Origin: PCPOR2b sp965220385 | Lineage (GTDB): Bacteria > Poribacteria > WGA-4E > PCPOR2b | Assembly (NCBI GenBank): GCA_965220385.1 | Contig: OZ244825.1 | Location: forward strand, 5,766,001 to 5,830,000 | Length of the DNA: 64,000 nucleotides | Direction of reading: 5' to 3' | In this document: piece by piece, positions 33,778-41,643 of the stretch | Position numbering within the stretch: position 1 is the stretch's first letter | Layout of the letters: each line of letters opens with the position of its first letter | The notes under the pieces: generated by a model | The model's database searches: none | Told to the model about the DNA's origin: nothing | What the model saw: the letters and a program-made list of their open reading frames with translations, nothing else | Made by a program: the position numbers and the translations under genes

Positions 33778-35427
33778 ATGAAAATCTTACAAGTATCCTT
33801 TGCCTGTTTTGTTCTATTGGTTGGGCAGGTTTTACTAAGTGATGCCAGAACCCCTAAACCCGTGATTATTCCTGCCCCGGAAGGCGTAAATACCAGTTGG
33901 GGGCATTCCGTGGACATCAGTGGGAAAACCCTCATCTCCGGGTACACTTCGTATACCGGCAATACTGGGGGAGTCTTTATCCTCGAACAGAAAGAAAAGC
34001 GATGGGAGGTTGTGAATCACTTTCAGACGCAGAATTGGGTGATGCGGGATTGGTTTGGGCATGCTGTGGCAGTCAGTGGAGACACCGCTGTCATCGGTGC
34101 TTACGAATTTGGTGGGGAAAAGAGAGTCGCTGGCCTTGTTCTGGGAGCCGGTCCTGGAAGGGTCTACACCTACCGGCGTGGCGAAACTAAATTTATTCCG
34201 GTACAAGATTTTGTGGCCGCCGATGCCCAAAGCGATGACCGATTTGGATATGCCGTTGATCTCAGCGGAGAAAACCTCCTCGTTGTTGGATCCCCGTATC
34301 ATGATGAGCAGAAGGGTGCCGTATATGTCTACTTGCAGGAAGGGGGCACATGGGTAGAAAAAGCCAAACTCCAAGCAGATGACGCAGCCTCAGGAGCACG
34401 ATTGGGGTGGGATGTGGCTGTTGATGAAGACACTATCGTTGCGGGAGCACCGCTCGCAGCTGCGCCCGAAAGAAACTCAGGTGCTGCTTATGTTTTTAAG
34501 CGTCGAGGAGATGGTTGGATGCAGGTCGCAAAATTGACTCCTAATGACGGCGATGGCGGCGATGTTTTTGGTATTTCTGTTGATACCAGCAAGAACCGCG
34601 TGATCGTTGGAGCCAGCAAGGATGAGAACAACGTGAAACGACACGGTTCTGGTTCCGCCTATATCTTCACCAGTGCCGGAGATGTCCATACACAGGAAGC
34701 AAAATTGAATGCCGACCGGCTTCAGAATGGTGCCAACTTTGGGCTAACAGTTGCGCTTGATGCCGATCGTGTGCTTATCGGTGCGCCTTCGATGGATACG
34801 AGAGCGGGTGTCGATTCCGGCGCGGTTTACGCTTTTTTGAAGGTGGGTGCCAACTGGGTATTGCAGGCAACAATCACCCCCGTAAAGAAACCGGACGGAC
34901 ATCGAGGTGAAAAGCTAACCAGCGGTTACAACATGGGCAATGCCGTTGCTCTTGATGGAGTGGTAGGACGAAAATTTAACTTCGCCGCCATCGGCGTACG
35001 ATGGGATGCCAACCGTAACGGCAATAATGCAGGGTCCGTATATGTCTTTGATACTGAAGATGAAGCAAGTCTTAATCTACCGTTGTCTGTTGAACCACGT
35101 GGTGATTTGGCACTGACTATATTTGGCGACATCAAGCGGACAGCCCTGCTCCAAAACTTTCCCAACCCCTTTAACCCAGAGACATGGATACCTTACACCC
35201 TTTCCCACGATGCGGACGTAAGCGTTCGTATCTATAATATCGAAGGTACGCTAATCCGTCAGTTGGAAGTTGGTCAGCAGTCGGCGGGCAGCTATCTCAG
35301 TAGAGAGACTGCTGTCTATTGGAATGGCAAGAATCGGTTGGGTGAGTCGGTGTCAAGTGGTATCTATTTCTATACGCTAAAAGCGGATACGTTTTCGGAC
35401 ACACGCCGCATGGTTATCCTAAAATAA
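33778..35427 (+). CDS. Exported FG-GAP repeat protein with FlgD-like C-terminal domain
   Basis: 549 residues. The start at 33778 has GAAAGGAGCG upstream. MKILQVSFACFVLLVGQVLL is a signal peptide ending near SDA. Residues 35-430 carry about seven FG-GAP/integrin-like blades (FGHAVAVSGDTAVIGAYE, FGYAVDLSGENLLVVGSP, FGISVDTSKNRVIVGASK). Residues about 455-549 form a FlgD-Ig/secretion-type C-terminal domain: LLQNFPNPFNPETWIPYTLS, then VRIYNIEGTLIRQLE and SGIYFYTLKADTFSDTRRM. This NFPNPFNPxT...GIYFYxL...RRMVILK tail marks large surface proteins in Poribacteria and in Bacteroidetes-type secretion. Probably an extracellular propeller scaffold, perhaps adhesive. Ligand unknown. Confidence 0.8.
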   Translation: MKILQVSFACFVLLVGQVLLSDARTPKPVIIPAPEGVNTSWGHSVDISGKTLISGYTSYTGNTGGVFILEQKEKRWEVVNHFQTQNWVMRDWFGHAVAVSGDTAVIGAYEFGGEKRVAGLVLGAGPGRVYTYRRGETKFIPVQDFVAADAQSDDRFGYAVDLSGENLLVVGSPYHDEQKGAVYVYLQEGGTWVEKAKLQADDAASGARLGWDVAVDEDTIVAGAPLAAAPERNSGAAYVFKRRGDGWMQVAKLTPNDGDGGDVFGISVDTSKNRVIVGASKDENNVKRHGSGSAYIFTSAGDVHTQEAKLNADRLQNGANFGLTVALDADRVLIGAPSMDTRAGVDSGAVYAFLKVGANWVLQATITPVKKPDGHRGEKLTSGYNMGNAVALDGVVGRKFNFAAIGVRWDANRNGNNAGSVYVFDTEDEASLNLPLSVEPRGDLALTIFGDIKRTALLQNFPNPFNPETWIPYTLSHDADVSVRIYNIEGTLIRQLEVGQQSAGSYLSRETAVYWNGKNRLGESVSSGIYFYTLKADTFSDTRRMVILK

Positions 35428-35782
35428 CCCCTGAGTTACCAGTTGCTAAACGAAGCGTCAGAAACCGAGCGTTCTTACATAAGGGACGCACGATTTCAGG
35501 AAAAGTCCGACCCATTTTCCCAAAATCGGACTCTATCAACGCGGAATACTCGGTCTCTCTATGATATTGGCAGCTTAGGTTAAAATAATTACTCTCCTTG
35601 ATATTTGTTGAACCCTCACTATATCCTCCAAAGCTTGAGGAAAATCCAATTAGCCGCTTCTTCTGAACCGCATGCTGATAATCTGTTCATCATTGAACCG
35701 AGACTGAGCTGCCAAATAACCCACAACTTTGTTGTTACATTATCGGTCTCTTAACCTGTCAATACGCCCTAGGAAATTGGTT
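35428..35782. other. Intergenic stretch without recognisable gene
   Basis: 355 nt between the FG-GAP gene and the ECF-sigma/DUF4159 fusion gene, same strand. I find no RNA gene, long inverted repeat or convincing promoter. Confidence 0.4.
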
Positions 35783-37882
35783 ATGCCAACAGATCGCGAT
35801 CTTATTCATCAAACACTCAAAGGCGATTCTCAGGCTTTTGATACCTTGGTCCAGAAATATCAGCCGATGATTTATTCCCAGGCGCAGCGTCTTGTACGGA
35901 ATCCACAGGATGCCGAAGATCTAACACAGGAAGTATTTATCAAAGCGTATCAAAATCTCCCAAAACTGCGCGATGCCAATCGTTTTGCCGGTTGGCTATC
36001 GCAAATTGCGAAGAATGTCTGCGTGACATGGATTCATCGGCAGAAAGGGATGTCAAAATCTTACCAGACTGACAGGGATCCAATTCTGGGGCTATCTTCT
36101 GTTGAAGCAACGCCAGAGCAATTTTTGATAAAAAAAGAATTGAGCCAGACGATCTTGAAGGCGATTGATTCGCTGCCGACTACGGATGCGGCAGTTGCGC
36201 ACGATTTCTACATTGATGATCTCAGTTATGATGAAATCTCGGAGAAACATGGGTTGTCGCGTCGTGCCATCGCAAGCCGACTCCATCGTGGTAAACAACG
36301 TATCGCTGAGAAGGTCAAGCGGTCCTTCAGCGCATTTGGCGTTTTCTGGAAGCACTGGGAGACACCCATACTAAAGGGGATGAAAATTATGTCAACCGTT
36401 GCGCGTTCTTGGTCTATTTCTTTCGTAATCCATCTGTGTCTTGCTGCTATCGTTGGGATGTATCTGGTAAGTCAAAGCCAATCATTCAAGGATTTGGTAG
36501 GTGTTGAAATTTTTCAACCACCGAATCCGCCGCCCAAACCGCAAGTTCGGAAACCGGTTATCAAACCCATTCAAAAGCCAGAGACACAGATCGAAGACAC
36601 AGTCGAGGTTGAGCCGGTTAAAACCCAACCGAGGACAACGGGTGCGCTTGTTGTTCGGCGAGCTACTGTACAACAGAGGAACGTCTCCGCGTTTTCAAAT
36701 CAAGCGTTGAAACTCAATGCTCCTGTCAACGCTAATGTGCCGAAAGTGGTCAACCCCCATGCCCCTATGCATCAAGTCGTAACACACACAGATGTCCCTG
36801 TTTCTAATGCGCCCGATGCGCTGGCATTGTCTTCACCTACCATCGCAGGTACAAACGGCGGGCGTATGAGTTATCGGATTGGGGGCGGCGATCGTGGGAT
36901 TTCTGAGGGTACTATACAGGTTAGGATCGCTAATGTGTTCAGGTTGCCGTCGGAGCTTACGATGGTCACGGAGGTTGGAGCCGTCCGGGACGCCTTGGAT
37001 GAGGTGGTTGATGACATTATTCTCGGTAATCTTGAAGTGCTCCCCCTACCTCGCGGTGAGCCGGGAGGCCGTGTTGTCGGTAAGGGTCGCGATATTCGTG
37101 GAATCCTCCGGTTCACTCGTGTCCGTCACAGTCTCTCCGACTGGTGGGCTGATCCTTCTGCGCTGAACGCGTGGACAAAGTGGATGAACGCAAAGACAAG
37201 GATTAAAACCGACATGAACGTCGAAGGTGGACCGCTCAAGTTCACCGATGCGAACCTACATAAAGCTCCGCTGCTTTTCATGACGGGTCATGATCCCGCG
37301 CTTGCCCGGTCCGCGATGGGGCGTTCGGGGAACGGTGATAGATTGAGCAGTCGCTTGTCTGAAGCCGAAGCGGTGGGGTTGCGTCGATATCTGGTTGAAA
37401 AGGGCGGTCTCCTTCTCTTTGACGATTGTGGCACGAACGCACCAGCGCAGGCGATGATTCGTCGGTTCCTCGCTCAGATGCGCATAGTTATGCCTGAGTA
37501 TCATGTAACTCGAATTCGAAATGACCATGAGATATATAGCATCTTCTACAAGATGGGTGGACCGCCAACTGGATTCGATCTGTGGTGGTCGGGAGCCATC
37601 CCGCCGGGTGGGAACCATATCGAAGGAATTTTTATCAGTGACAAGATTTCCGTTTTAGTAATCCGTCGTGATTATATGTGTGCGATGGAGTCAATCGGTG
37701 CGCCAAGCCGTCCTACGCAATACTCGCCGAGCGTCTACCGTTTTATGACCAACGTTGCCATTTATGCGCTAACACGTGGTAAAATTTCAGATTACTCCGG
37801 TTATGTGCCAGAGGATAAGTTAGGGCATCAAAGATTTCCGAGCCGTGCACCACAAGCCGCAAGAATCGGAGCAGTTGAATAG
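35783..37882 (+). CDS. ECF sigma factor fused to membrane segment and DUF4159 domain
   Basis: 699 residues. The start at 35783 follows TAGGAAATT; the longer frame is unsupported. Residues 1-80 are sigma region 2 (DAEDLTQEVFIKAYQNLPKL, NRFAGWLSQIAKNV) and 130-180 sigma region 4 (LSYDEISEKHGLSRRAIASR). Residues 210-229 are a transmembrane helix (WSISFVIHLCLAAIVGMYLV), followed by a Pro-rich TonB-like stretch (PPNPPPKPQVRKPVIKPIQK). The C-terminal 280 residues are DUF4159 (LRRYLVEKGGLLLFDDCGTN, IEGIFISDKISVLVIRRDYM). An internal SD and ATG at residue 203 coincide with the start of the sigma-less paralogue at 38144. The protein may be cleaved, or made as two products. Confidence 0.87.
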   Translation: MPTDRDLIHQTLKGDSQAFDTLVQKYQPMIYSQAQRLVRNPQDAEDLTQEVFIKAYQNLPKLRDANRFAGWLSQIAKNVCVTWIHRQKGMSKSYQTDRDPILGLSSVEATPEQFLIKKELSQTILKAIDSLPTTDAAVAHDFYIDDLSYDEISEKHGLSRRAIASRLHRGKQRIAEKVKRSFSAFGVFWKHWETPILKGMKIMSTVARSWSISFVIHLCLAAIVGMYLVSQSQSFKDLVGVEIFQPPNPPPKPQVRKPVIKPIQKPETQIEDTVEVEPVKTQPRTTGALVVRRATVQQRNVSAFSNQALKLNAPVNANVPKVVNPHAPMHQVVTHTDVPVSNAPDALALSSPTIAGTNGGRMSYRIGGGDRGISEGTIQVRIANVFRLPSELTMVTEVGAVRDALDEVVDDIILGNLEVLPLPRGEPGGRVVGKGRDIRGILRFTRVRHSLSDWWADPSALNAWTKWMNAKTRIKTDMNVEGGPLKFTDANLHKAPLLFMTGHDPALARSAMGRSGNGDRLSSRLSEAEAVGLRRYLVEKGGLLLFDDCGTNAPAQAMIRRFLAQMRIVMPEYHVTRIRNDHEIYSIFYKMGGPPTGFDLWWSGAIPPGGNHIEGIFISDKISVLVIRRDYMCAMESIGAPSRPTQYSPSVYRFMTNVAIYALTRGKISDYSGYVPEDKLGHQRFPSRAPQAARIGAVE
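36373..36391 (+). promoter_or_regulatory. Internal ribosome-binding site and in-frame ATG at domain junction
   Basis: AAAGGGG (36373-36379) lies 9 nt before an ATG at 36389, in frame (residue 203) between sigma region 4 and the membrane helix. An ATG at 36380 is also in frame but adjoins the SD. The tandem paralogue at 38144 begins at the equivalent codon with the same spacing. Confidence 0.65.
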
Positions 37883-37893
37883 CATCTGTTAAT

Positions 37894-38052
37894 TATGGTG
37901 AGTTATAGAAATAAGTAGACGTTCACCGATAGTTCCCCTTAGTAAAGTCTCAAGAGTCCTCTGATAAGTGGCACATCCGGATAAAATCGGGGGGCGGATT
38001 TAGGGGGTTGGCTGTGTGTCGAAGGTGTATAAGTGATTATAGAAGTTACCAC
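37894..38052. mobile_element. MITE-like element with TATGGT ends, copy 2
   Basis: The left end TATGGTGAGTTATAGAAATA nearly matches copy 1 at 13396. The right end on the reverse strand, GTGGTAACTTCTATAATCAC, completes an imperfect inverted repeat. Both copies share GGATTTAGGGGGTTGGCTGTG inside. The right-hand TA is not preserved. It lies between the two DUF4159 genes, so it may have entered after their duplication. Confidence 0.5.
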
Positions 38053-38098
38053 GGTTGCGCACGTCTGCATCTCTGTTCCCTATCACATCTCAAGTAGC

Positions 38099-38128
38099 TT
38101 GTAGGTCGAACCTCACATATCGATACCC
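38099..38128. repeat. TGTAGGTC hairpin repeat, copy 3 (diverged)
   Basis: TTGTAGGTCGAACCTCACAT followed by ATCGATACCC resembles 13133-13160, with a weaker stem. It ends 15 nt before the DUF4159 paralogue start. Confidence 0.45.
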
Positions 38129-38143
38129 AGAGGAATGCAGATT

Positions 38144-39688
38144 ATGTCAGCTGTTTCGCGTTCTTGGTTTATCTCTTTGGCAGTCCACCTGTGTCTTGCT
38201 GCTATCATTGGAGTGTATCTGGTAACGCAAACCCAATCCTTCAAGGACTTGATGGGCGTTGAAATTTTTGAGCCAGCGAATCCGCCGCCCAAGCCACAAG
38301 TTCGGGAACCGGTTATCAAACCTGTTCAAAGACCGGAGCCCCCCGTCGAAAATACGGTCACTGTTGAGCAGATTAAAGTCCAGCCGAGAAGGACAAATGC
38401 GACTGTCGTTCGTACAGCTACTGTCCAACCGCGAACCGTCTCCGCGTTCTCAAGTCAATCCTTAAAACTTAATGTCCCCGTCAACTCCAATGTGCCGCCC
38501 GTGGTCAACTCCAATGTATCTATGCCTCAGGTCGTGACACATACAGATGTCCCTGTTTCTGATGCGCCTGATGCATTGTCTTCGCCTGTCATCACAGGTG
38601 CCGGTGAAAATGGTGGGCACATAACTCATGGGATTGGAGGCGGGCGGCGTGGGATTTCTGGAGGGACCGTGCAGGTCAGGATTACTGATGTGTTCAGGTT
38701 ACCGTTGGAACTTGCCATGGTCAAGGAGGTTGGGGCTGATCGGGATGCCTTGGACGCGGTGGTTGATGGTATTATGCTCGGCAATCTTGAAGTGCCACCC
38801 CTACCCCGCGGTGAGCCGGGCGGGCATGTTGTTGGCAGGGGTCGCGATATTCGTGGGGTCTTCCGTTTTACGCGCCTCCGCCACGATCTCTCTGATTGGT
38901 GGACGGATGCTTCTTCTCTGAACGCGTGGGCAAAGTGGCTCAATGAAAAGACGCAAATCCGAACAGACATGAATGTCGAGGGTGGAGCGCTCAAGTTGAC
39001 TGACGCCAATGTCATGAAATCGCCGATTCTCATCATGACTGGACATAATCCTGCTCTTATGAAATCAGCAGGTGTAAGGGCATTGGACACTGGGCGAATA
39101 ATTCGGAGTATTAGAGGTAGTCAGTTTTCGCAATTGGAAGGGATTTCGTTGCGGCGATATCTGGTTGAAAAGGAAGGGTTCCTCGTTTTTGATGACTGTG
39201 GTACCGAGGCTGCTGCGCAATCAATGACCCGTCTGTTTCTGACCAATATGCGGCACATCATGCCAGAATATCAAGTGGGACGCATTCCCAATAACCATGA
39301 AATTTATCACAATTTTTATCAAATGGGTGGACCGCCCATCGGCTTTGATATTTACCACCCCGGCAGGACAATTGGCTTTTTCTTGACGGGTGGACGCCTT
39401 GGCTATAATCTATCACGGAATTTCCTTGAAGGTATTTTTATTAACGACAAACTTTCTGTACTGATCGTTCGTCGCGACTATATGTGTGCGATGGAGTCCA
39501 TCAGCCTGCCAAGCCGTTCTGTGCACTACTCACCCGGCGTCTACCGTTTTATGACCAATATTGCTATCTATGCGCTGACGCACGGTAAAATCTCAGATTA
39601 CTCTAGCTATATACCAGAAGATAAATCAGAACGGCAAAAATTTCCGAGTCGTGCACCACAAGCCGCGTCCATCGGAGCAGTTGAGTAG
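38144..39688 (+). CDS. Membrane-anchored DUF4159 protein, sigma-less tandem paralogue
   Basis: 514 residues. The ATG at 38144 has AGAGGA at 9-nt spacing; the ATG three codons earlier adjoins the SD. The protein matches the C-terminal two thirds of the 35783 product from residue 203: membrane helix (WFISLAVHLCLAAIIGVYLV), Pro-rich linker (PANPPPKPQVREPVIKPVQR), then DUF4159 (LRRYLVEKEGFLVFDDCGTE, LEGIFINDKLSVLIVRRDYM). Differences are concentrated in the Pro-rich region and a short insertion near PGRTIGFFLTGGRLGY. DUF4159 proteins are often membrane-bound with von-Willebrand-type or DUF58 partners in aerotolerance-like clusters; no such partner is here. It supports a gene border at the fusion junction of its neighbour. 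Confidence 0.82.
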   Translation: MSAVSRSWFISLAVHLCLAAIIGVYLVTQTQSFKDLMGVEIFEPANPPPKPQVREPVIKPVQRPEPPVENTVTVEQIKVQPRRTNATVVRTATVQPRTVSAFSSQSLKLNVPVNSNVPPVVNSNVSMPQVVTHTDVPVSDAPDALSSPVITGAGENGGHITHGIGGGRRGISGGTVQVRITDVFRLPLELAMVKEVGADRDALDAVVDGIMLGNLEVPPLPRGEPGGHVVGRGRDIRGVFRFTRLRHDLSDWWTDASSLNAWAKWLNEKTQIRTDMNVEGGALKLTDANVMKSPILIMTGHNPALMKSAGVRALDTGRIIRSIRGSQFSQLEGISLRRYLVEKEGFLVFDDCGTEAAAQSMTRLFLTNMRHIMPEYQVGRIPNNHEIYHNFYQMGGPPIGFDIYHPGRTIGFFLTGGRLGYNLSRNFLEGIFINDKLSVLIVRRDYMCAMESISLPSRSVHYSPGVYRFMTNIAIYALTHGKISDYSSYIPEDKSERQKFPSRAPQAASIGAVE

Positions 39689-39747
39689 CATCTGTTCATC
39701 AATCTCGCACATCTGTACTACTCTTCTCATTACCTCTCAAGTTTCAC

Positions 39748-40386
39748 CTACGTCCGTTGATTCACTCGATCTCGTAGCCCCGCAGCGAGGGTCTGCAGCG
39801 CAACAGGATTTTCATCTAAGAAGGGGACAACGATATCGGCGTAAGCCTTACACGGCTCGGTGTAGACCGAGAAATTGGGGATAACATCCCGGCGATACCA
39901 CGCAACCGCCCCTTCAAGATCGCCGCCACGTTGTGCAACATCCCGTAACAGGCGACGCAGTACCCGTTCATGGGGTTCGACATCAACAAAAAGCTTAACA
40001 TCCATCAGGTTTCTGAGTGCTGCATCCCACAGAATAAGATGTCCTTCGACGATAATCAGATCGCTTGGTTGAATCGTGGCGGGCGCATCACCGCGTGCGA
40101 ACGCTCGTGTCCCTTCAGGTGGCGTTTCAATCGGTTGACGTGCGGTTAGTTGACGGATATGCCCCAACAGTGCTTCCCATCGAACTGCATCCGGATGGTT
40201 CGCAGTGATGACCTTCTCTCGTTCTTCCGGTGGATATTCCGACCAATCCCTAAAGTAGTAATCTTGGTGCAGGATCACAGGCGAGAATTCTTTGAGTTCC
40301 TTGGCGAGGGCTGCTGCTAACGTTGTTTTCCCGGAGGCTGAACCACCCGATATCCCAACCGTCACCGGTTTAAAGTTTTGGGGCAT
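39748..40386 (-). CDS. udk: Uridine kinase-like phosphotransferase
   Basis: 212 residues. The start at 40386 has AAGGAGC 6 nt upstream. VTVGISGGSASGKTTLAAAL is the Walker A loop (GGSASGKT, residues 14-21). VILHQDYYFRDWSEYPPEER carries the uridine-kinase Asp and Tyr near the nucleoside site, and LIIVEGHLILWDAALRNLMD the Walker B with catalytic-type Glu. FVDVEPHERVLRRLLRDVAQ gives the LID Arg residues. It phosphorylates uridine or cytidine in the cytoplasm. It stands between the convergent DUF4159 gene and the cytochrome gene, 45 nt downstream of the latter's stop. A related PRK-type kinase for another substrate is possible. Confidence 0.85.
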   Translation of the reverse strand: MPQNFKPVTVGISGGSASGKTTLAAALAKELKEFSPVILHQDYYFRDWSEYPPEEREKVITANHPDAVRWEALLGHIRQLTARQPIETPPEGTRAFARGDAPATIQPSDLIIVEGHLILWDAALRNLMDVKLFVDVEPHERVLRRLLRDVAQRGGDLEGAVAWYRRDVIPNFSVYTEPCKAYADIVVPFLDENPVALQTLAAGLRDRVNQRT

Positions 40387-40431
40387 GTACAGCTCCTTAT
40401 TGCCAATCAAGTTCGGTTGTTTGAGAACTTA

Positions 40432-41328
40432 TCACGGGTTATACTCCCAGTTCGCCTTTCGAGCCCCGTATTTTCTGCCATCAATGACTGTTTGATGACA
40501 GTTGAGGCAAGCGCTGTAGGATTTGACCCCATGGCTTTCATGGTCAAACTGGATTTCAGGGGTGTTGTGAACGTGGCAGGTGAGACAGGTGTAAGCCTCG
40601 TACGCGGCATCTGCATGGACACTTAGCCGATCGCCCATCTTCTTGACCGTATATTCCTCCCCGTTTTTTTCGTCGGTTACCAGCCAGTGGTTATCCCCCT
40701 CTTTCTTCGAAATTGTGGTCTGTCGAGAGAGGGAGGTTCCGTGCAGATTAAACTCCCACTGCAAATCCTCTGAGACAACTCCGCCGGTATCCAAATAGGT
40801 CTGGAAATGTGAATCGGTGGTAAACAACATTGCTGCTGATGGATGACATTTCACACACGCGACATCGTGAACTTCTGTCAAAGGGAAGAATTCTTCATGG
40901 TCTAACTTTTCTCTACCGTGCAGAAGGATGGAAAGCAGCAAAATTGGTGCAAGAACAAGATGACATCGGAGGAGGATACGTCGTGCGCGATGGGTGGTAA
41001 GACTGACGGCAACCCCGGTTCCAAAATTGAGCAGTGCCAGTATAAACGCCATCCACGAATGCCAAACGAGGGGTTGAGCCGCTGAGTGGATGAGAACAAG
41101 AAACAACCCTAACGATGCGAGTCTTTGATGATATTTGAGCCAGACCTGCCGGCTTCCCCATCGGACCAACCGTGTCCGTAAGATGTAGCCACTCGCAATG
41201 AAAAGGATGATAGCACCGATGATGCTGAGCGTATGCCGAGTCTCGCCAAAACTTGATCTGAGGATGAAGAAGAGAGATATGAAGATCGCCCCAACAGCAC
41301 CTTGAGCGATCTGAATGAATGGATTCAT
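40432..41328 (-). CDS. Membrane-anchored multihaem c-type cytochrome
   Basis: About 298 residues. I start at 41328 (MNPFIQIAQGAVGAIFISLF), although in-frame codons to 41463 exist and no SD is clear. Four or five membrane helices occupy residues 1-135 (HTLSIIGAIILFIASGYIL, LASLGLFLVLIHSAAQPLV, SWMAFILALLNFGTGVAVSL, LVLAPILLLSILLHG). The soluble C-terminal part has three CxxCH haem sites: CVKCH, CLTCH and CLNCH, with extra His as possible sixth ligands. An electron-transfer role between membrane quinones and periplasmic partners is likely, in the style of NapC/NrfH- or ferric-reductase-like proteins. It might serve MsrP, but the two genes lie 29 kb apart. Confidence 0.75.
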   Translation of the reverse strand: MNPFIQIAQGAVGAIFISLFFILRSSFGETRHTLSIIGAIILFIASGYILRTRLVRWGSRQVWLKYHQRLASLGLFLVLIHSAAQPLVWHSWMAFILALLNFGTGVAVSLTTHRARRILLRCHLVLAPILLLSILLHGREKLDHEEFFPLTEVHDVACVKCHPSAAMLFTTDSHFQTYLDTGGVVSEDLQWEFNLHGTSLSRQTTISKKEGDNHWLVTDEKNGEEYTVKKMGDRLSVHADAAYEAYTCLTCHVHNTPEIQFDHESHGVKSYSACLNCHQTVIDGRKYGARKANWEYNP

Positions 41329-41643
41329 AACAGAACAATTAGTAAAAAAGCCGGGGCATGTCATGGTGTAGTTTCGACGGAAGTATTCCAGTTGGTAGGC
41401 GAGGCGAGTGCCAATCAAACCTCGAAACGAATGAAAAATACCGAGGGAAACCACAATTCCCAAAACTGACCCGGCTGTTGATTTTTGGAGGCAAATGTAA
41501 TTACGTCATAAAGTGCAATCTTTGTGCCAAAATCGACATCTCGCTGGAGCCTGAGATAATTAGAACACAACTCGGTTAAGATGTCAAGTTTTGTTCAGAT
41601 ATTTAACAGGGGTGTTCAAATTTTGAGCAGCCCTAATCTGCTT
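41329..41643. other. Intergenic stretch; possible longer start of the cytochrome gene
   Basis: 315 nt between the cytochrome start and the HtrA-like stop, both on the minus strand. In-frame codons to 41463 could extend the cytochrome by 45 residues (not membrane-like). I see no other gene or clear terminator. Confidence 0.35.
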
